Shown here: piece after piece, positions 6,082 to 8,764 of the stretch | Layout: every line of letters begins with the position of its first letter | How positions within the stretch are numbered: position 1 is the stretch's first letter | Source: Acidobacteriota bacterium | GTDB taxonomy: Bacteria; Acidobacteriota; Terriglobia; UBA7540 | Reading direction: 5' to 3' | DNA length: 8,764 nucleotides | Assembly (NCBI GenBank): GCA_021827255.1 | Contig: JAKAWO010000117.1 | Location: 1 to 8,764 of the forward strand | Position numbers and translations under genes: made by a program | The notes under the pieces: generated by a model | What the model was told of the DNA's origin: nothing | What the model saw: only the letters and a program-made list of their open reading frames with translations | Databases searched by the model: none

Positions 6082-6108
6082 TGGGACAAATGGGACGTTT
6101 GGGACAAA
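6082..6108. repeat. Three tandem 9-base repeats (TGGGAC + AAA/GTT/AAA)
   Basis: TGGGACAAA (6082-6090), TGGGACGTT (6091-6099) and TGGGACAAA (6100-6108) are directly contiguous. The first and third copies are identical and the middle copy differs in its last three bases. The array abuts the LacI-like dyad on the left and a strongly AT-rich block on the right. The iteron-like form suggests a protein-binding array, but no replication protein or partner gene is present. Confidence 0.55.
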
Positions 6109-6235
6109 AAACGAACTCTATCTGTAACATATTGATAATACATTACTTATTTCTAACATGTGAAGTCTTAAATTGAGATTGCATGGCTTTCTTGTATCCG
6201 AAGTAAACAGCGAGTAATTTTTACCTGCCCGCGTT
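6109..6235. other. AT-rich block of foreign-looking composition
   Basis: Composition drops sharply here. By hand count, 6121-6180 has 14 G or C out of 60, while both flanks are GC-rich. No open frame of note, tRNA-like fold or convincing promoter was found. It starts immediately after the tandem 9-mers and ends just before the 3' end of the dehydrogenase gene. It could be a DNA-unwinding element, a curved or nucleoid-protein-bound segment, or a remnant of transferred DNA. Confidence 0.45.
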
Positions 6236-6258
6236 TCCTCGCGCCACGATGACGACTC

Positions 6259-7158
6259 CTAACCTCCCGATGTCCTCACCTTCACTCCGGCTAGCTCTTC
6301 TAGGAAGGTCACCACCGCGGCGTAGTCGAGCTCGCCTTTGCCTTGCGCTTTGGCGGCGGCGTACACCTCCTTAACCGCGGAGGCCGCTGGCATGGGCACG
6401 CCTTGTGAGTAGCCCGCTTCCATGGCGAGTTCCAGATCCTTGTGCATCCACTTGAGCGGGAAATAGGGCGTGAAGTCTCCCTTGAAGATGAAGGGAGCTT
6501 TGAAATCGGTCAGCGCCGCGCGCGCCATGCTCGATTGAACGATCTCCATCATCGTCTCCGGCTTCACGCCCGCTTTGGCCGCCAGCACGAACCCTTCGCA
6601 GAAAATCTCCAGCATGGTGGATTGGATAGCGTTTTGCGCCAGCTTGGCTGAGAGCCCGGCTCCGTGCGCGCCGCAGTAAACGTGCTTTTTCCCCAAAACC
6701 TCAAGCAGCGGCAGAGCGCGCCCAAAGGTTTCGCGGTCGCCGCCGACCATGAAGGTCAACTCGCCTTTTTCGGCGCCGTGCTTTGAGCCGGTCACCGGCG
6801 CGTCGAGGAAACTCGCGCCCTTGCCTGCGGTCTGACAGGCGAGCTTGCGGCTGACAACCGGACTGATGGTGCTGGAGTCTATGAAAATGGCTTCAGAGCG
6901 AATCGCCTCCAGAATTCCGTCCTTGCCCAGAGTGATTTCTTCCATGGCCGCCGAGTCGCTGACAATCGTATAGACGAAGTCAGCCTGCTGCGCGGCCTCG
7001 CCAGGACTGCGAGCGGCCTTCGCTCCCGCACTTATCAGACTATCGGCCTTGTGAAGGCTTCGGTTGTACACGGTAACGCTGTAGCCAGCCTTCAGTAAGT
7101 TCATGGCCATTGGCTGGCCCATGATGCCCAGCCCAATAAATCCCACCGATGGCGCCAT
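6259..7158 (-). CDS. NAD(P)H-dependent beta-hydroxyacid dehydrogenase (tartronate-semialdehyde / glyoxylate reductase-like)
   Basis: This is a 299-residue cytoplasmic oxidoreductase of the 3-hydroxyisobutyrate dehydrogenase superfamily, a normal length for the family. The N-terminal Rossmann domain has GFIGLGIMGQPMAMNLLKAG at 6-25. N32-R33 at the end of the second strand favours NADPH. DAPVTGSKHGAEKGEL at 119-134 is the substrate loop. K172 in GAGLSAKLAQN is the expected catalytic lysine, with N176, and K240-D241 in the C-terminal helical domain is also conserved. The TGSK loop and the FPLKWMHKDLELA segment resemble glyoxylate/succinic-semialdehyde reductases (GLYR type) more than E. coli GarR. 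The ATG at 7158 has AGGAGG six bases upstream; earlier in-frame starts add a non-homologous extension. The gene follows the glycerate kinase gene by 83 bases, which favours tartronate semialdehyde reduction to D-glycerate. 3-Hydroxyisobutyrate, glyoxylate and succinic semialdehyde remain alternatives. Confidence 0.9.
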   Translation of the reverse strand: MAPSVGFIGLGIMGQPMAMNLLKAGYSVTVYNRSLHKADSLISAGAKAARSPGEAAQQADFVYTIVSDSAAMEEITLGKDGILEAIRSEAIFIDSSTISPVVSRKLACQTAGKGASFLDAPVTGSKHGAEKGELTFMVGGDRETFGRALPLLEVLGKKHVYCGAHGAGLSAKLAQNAIQSTMLEIFCEGFVLAAKAGVKPETMMEIVQSSMARAALTDFKAPFIFKGDFTPYFPLKWMHKDLELAMEAGYSQGVPMPAASAVKEVYAAAKAQGKGELDYAAVVTFLEELAGVKVRTSGG

Positions 7159-7241
7159 AGGATCCCTCCTGAGTATCAACTCAAAGTTTTCCCCGTGTCC
7201 GTTGGACGGCGAGGCTAGTTGCCGGTTACACGCCGTGGCAA

Positions 7242-8588
7242 TCAGATGAAAGCCAGCCACACCCTCAGATCGCGAACATTGTTGTCCGTAAATCCGACAT
7301 CAATGGTATCGCCGAGGGTGCGGAAAAAGTAATAGGAATCACTCTCGGCGAGGTAGCGCGCGGGGTCAAGTCCCAGGGCGCGGGCGCGGGAAATCGTCTG
7401 GCCGTCCGCGATGGCGCCGGCGGAAGGACTGTTGCCATCGCGCCCATCCGTGCCGGCGCTCAGAACCAGGCGCTTCTGCCCCTCAATCTTGGTTGCGGCG
7501 TAGAGCACATAGGCCAAATTCCGTCCGCCCATTCCCGAGCCGGTCACCGGGCACGTCACTTCGCCACCCGCCACCAGCGCCACGGGGTGGCCGGAATACT
7601 TCCGGGCCAGTGATTCGAGCGCTTCCCGCTGGTGATCAGCTACCTCGCGGAAATCGCCGTCCCACGGGCCGGGTGTGATTTCGGATCGGAAGCCAAAACG
7701 CTCCAGTGCCGTTCGCGCAGCCCCGACCGCGTCGTGCGCAGAAAGTAGGCAAAAGTAATGCGGATTGCCAAAGCGCGGGTCCCCCGGCTTGGGCGTTTCC
7801 TCCAGGGTATGCTCATCGAAGCGGCGGCGAACCGAAGCAGGAAATTTTCCGGTCAATTGGTGGCGCTGCGCGATGGCATAACAATCCTCCACGGTCGTCT
7901 CGTCCGGCATGGTCGGGCCGGACGCGACCATCGAGGGGAGGTGGTCGGGGACATCCGAAACAAAGATGGTGAGCTGTTGAGCCGGCTGCGCCGCAAGCGC
8001 CAAGCGGCCGCCTTTCACTGCCGACAGATGCTTGCGGAGCGCATTCATCTCTTCGATGGGCAGGCCGCCAGTGACCAGCAGGCGGTTGAATTCCACAAGA
8101 TCCCAGAGCGCCACCGCAGAGTCCAGCGGCTTTTCAAACAGGGCGGAGCCGCCGCCCGAAATCAAGAAGATGACGGCGTCCTCCTCGGAAAGTCCACAGA
8201 CCAGCTTCAACGCGGCCTCCGCGCTTTCCAAACTGCCGGCTGTCGGATAAGGGTGACCCCCTTCGAAATAACGGAAAGCGGCCAGCTTTTTGCGAGGGAG
8301 CGCTGGCGAGACAACGATTCCCTGCTCAATCCGCCCGCGCAGGATTTCATCGAGCGTCGCGGCCATTCGATTGGCGGCCTTCCCTATGGCCACGACGCGC
8401 GGCGGACGAGGCAAGCGAACCCACTCGGCGCCCGCGCTCAGCGTTTCACCTTCGAAATGGATTTTCCGCAGCATGGCTTGGCGAACGTCAATTGCCGCCA
8501 TGGCCTGCAAAAAGGCCTGCGCGGCAATCTCCTTGCCTGCTGAAAAAAGCGCTGAGGCCATCGGCGGGGTCTGACTCTGGGTCGCCAT
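7242..8588 (-). CDS. Glycerate 2-kinase, MOFRL family (DUF4147 + MOFRL domains)
   Basis: This is a 448-residue ATP-dependent kinase predicted to convert D-glycerate to 2-phosphoglycerate, the class of GckA/TtuD enzymes. The N-terminal DUF4147 domain shows VVAIGKAANRM at 65-75, with the conserved lysine K70. It also shows GGHPYPTAGS at 110-119, ISGGGSALFE at 143-152 and NALRKHLSAVKGGRL at 182-196. The C-terminal MOFRL domain (about 325-440) shows GMGGRN at 352-357 and AGTDGRDG at 378-385. Near the end, where relatives usually have TGPTGTNVND, this protein reads VGFTDNNVRD. The ATG at 8588 is preferred because a promoter lies at 8617-8645, although its ribosome-binding site is weak. An ATG at 8561 (439 residues) is possible. 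A start at 8738 would lie upstream of the promoter and add an unrelated extension. The downstream dehydrogenase gene, 83 bases on, forms an operon with it. Family assignment is secure; the phosphorylated position (2 versus 3) follows from the family. Confidence 0.92.
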   Translation of the reverse strand: MATQSQTPPMASALFSAGKEIAAQAFLQAMAAIDVRQAMLRKIHFEGETLSAGAEWVRLPRPPRVVAIGKAANRMAATLDEILRGRIEQGIVVSPALPRKKLAAFRYFEGGHPYPTAGSLESAEAALKLVCGLSEEDAVIFLISGGGSALFEKPLDSAVALWDLVEFNRLLVTGGLPIEEMNALRKHLSAVKGGRLALAAQPAQQLTIFVSDVPDHLPSMVASGPTMPDETTVEDCYAIAQRHQLTGKFPASVRRRFDEHTLEETPKPGDPRFGNPHYFCLLSAHDAVGAARTALERFGFRSEITPGPWDGDFREVADHQREALESLARKYSGHPVALVAGGEVTCPVTGSGMGGRNLAYVLYAATKIEGQKRLVLSAGTDGRDGNSPSAGAIADGQTISRARALGLDPARYLAESDSYYFFRTLGDTIDVGFTDNNVRDLRVWLAFI

Positions 8589-8616
8589 GAGGTGCCGAAG
8601 ACAATCGTGCACTTCA

Positions 8617-8645
8617 ATTATTGGTGAGCGGCAGCGGAAAGGCAA
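8617..8645 (-). promoter_or_regulatory. Candidate sigma70 promoter of the glycerate kinase-dehydrogenase operon
   Basis: On the minus strand TTGCCT (8645-8640) is separated by exactly 17 bases from AATAAT (8622-8617). These match four and five of six consensus positions. Transcription would begin near 8610, leaving a leader of about 21 bases before the ATG at 8588. Leader length and position agree with the chosen start; the -35 is only moderate. Confidence 0.5.
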
Positions 8646-8715
8646 GCGGACGGACCACGATCCTTCGCTAAGTATGTTGGCGGTGCCGAATGCGGGCACA
8701 GCCGAGGGATCAAGG

Positions 8716-8730
8716 CGGGTTTTCAACCCG
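8716..8730. repeat. Small palindrome CGGGTT-TTC-AACCCG
   Basis: A perfect 6-base stem with a 3-base loop lies at the right end of the window, upstream of the kinase promoter. No T-run follows on either strand. It may be part of another dispersed palindromic element cut by the window edge, or a chance palindrome. Confidence 0.3.
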
Positions 8731-8764
8731 GGCGGCACTGCGGATACGAGAAACGGGCTGTCCT

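Larger units (their letters stand above)
5406..6258. other. Long intergenic mosaic of palindromes, dispersed repeats and an AT-rich block
   Basis: These 853 bases between the dehydrogenase stop and the receptor promoter carry no credible gene. The open frames lack family resemblance and run through repeats. The content from left to right is a cluster of dyads at 5468-5557, GC-rich filler, a dispersed repeat phrase at 5728-5756, a second repeat-like stretch at 5873-5944, a 10-base direct repeat at 6025-6057, a LacI-like dyad at 6067-6080, three tandem 9-mers at 6082-6108 and an AT-rich block at about 6109-6235. The abrupt changes in composition suggest accumulated insertions or remnants of a lost locus. 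Confidence 0.6.

Noticed and set aside
6082..6108. CRISPR array
   Set aside because: The 9-base units are contiguous, with no spacers, and no cas gene is present.
6109..6235. Small RNA or tRNA gene in the AT-rich block
   Set aside because: No cloverleaf, promoter-terminator pair or stable extended stem could be found by eye.
7758..8543. Plus-strand open frame of 261 codons opposite the glycerate kinase
   Set aside because: It lies fully antisense to a well-recognised kinase and has no protein signature of its own.

Overview
The window looks like a piece of an Acidobacteriota-type chromosome, probably soil-associated. This is inferred from moderately high G+C, an Oar-like TonB-dependent receptor of about 1160 residues with an N-terminal carboxypeptidase-regulatory-like domain, and intergenic spaces rich in small palindromes and dispersed repeat phrases. 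The lineage is not proven by the sequence.

Layout, left to right. 50-743 (minus): a HEPN gene followed by an overlapping minimal nucleotidyltransferase (MNT) gene, a two-gene module of the toxin-antitoxin-like HEPN/MNT class. 744-1113: noncoding, with decayed repeat units and a leader palindrome. 1114-1650 (plus): a small five-helix membrane protein of unknown function. 1651-1831: the gap between two convergent genes, with stacked short hairpins. 1832-5323 (minus): the TonB-dependent receptor, with its own sigma70-like promoter at 5377-5405 that fixes the start codon. 5406-6258: about 850 bases without a credible gene, holding a mosaic of palindromes, dispersed repeats, a LacI-like dyad, three tandem 9-mers and a strongly AT-rich block. 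6259-8588 (minus): a two-gene unit with a promoter at 8617-8645, encoding a MOFRL-type glycerate 2-kinase and then a beta-hydroxyacid dehydrogenase of the GarR/GLYR superfamily.

How the genes may work together. The kinase and dehydrogenase fit the lower glycerate pathway: tartronate semialdehyde is reduced to D-glycerate, which is phosphorylated to 2-phosphoglycerate and enters glycolysis. The dehydrogenase, however, has substrate-loop features closer to glyoxylate/succinic-semialdehyde reductases, so its substrate is open. The receptor would import a ligand across the outer membrane, but nothing nearby identifies it: there is no SusD partner and no hydrolase. The HEPN/MNT pair is probably independent of the rest.

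I see no CRISPR array, tRNA, rRNA, integrase or transposase gene. I do not see a clearly new multi-gene system. The most unusual parts are the 5.4-6.26 kb intergenic mosaic and the HEPN protein that lacks the canonical RNase motif beside an apparently intact nucleotidyltransferase.
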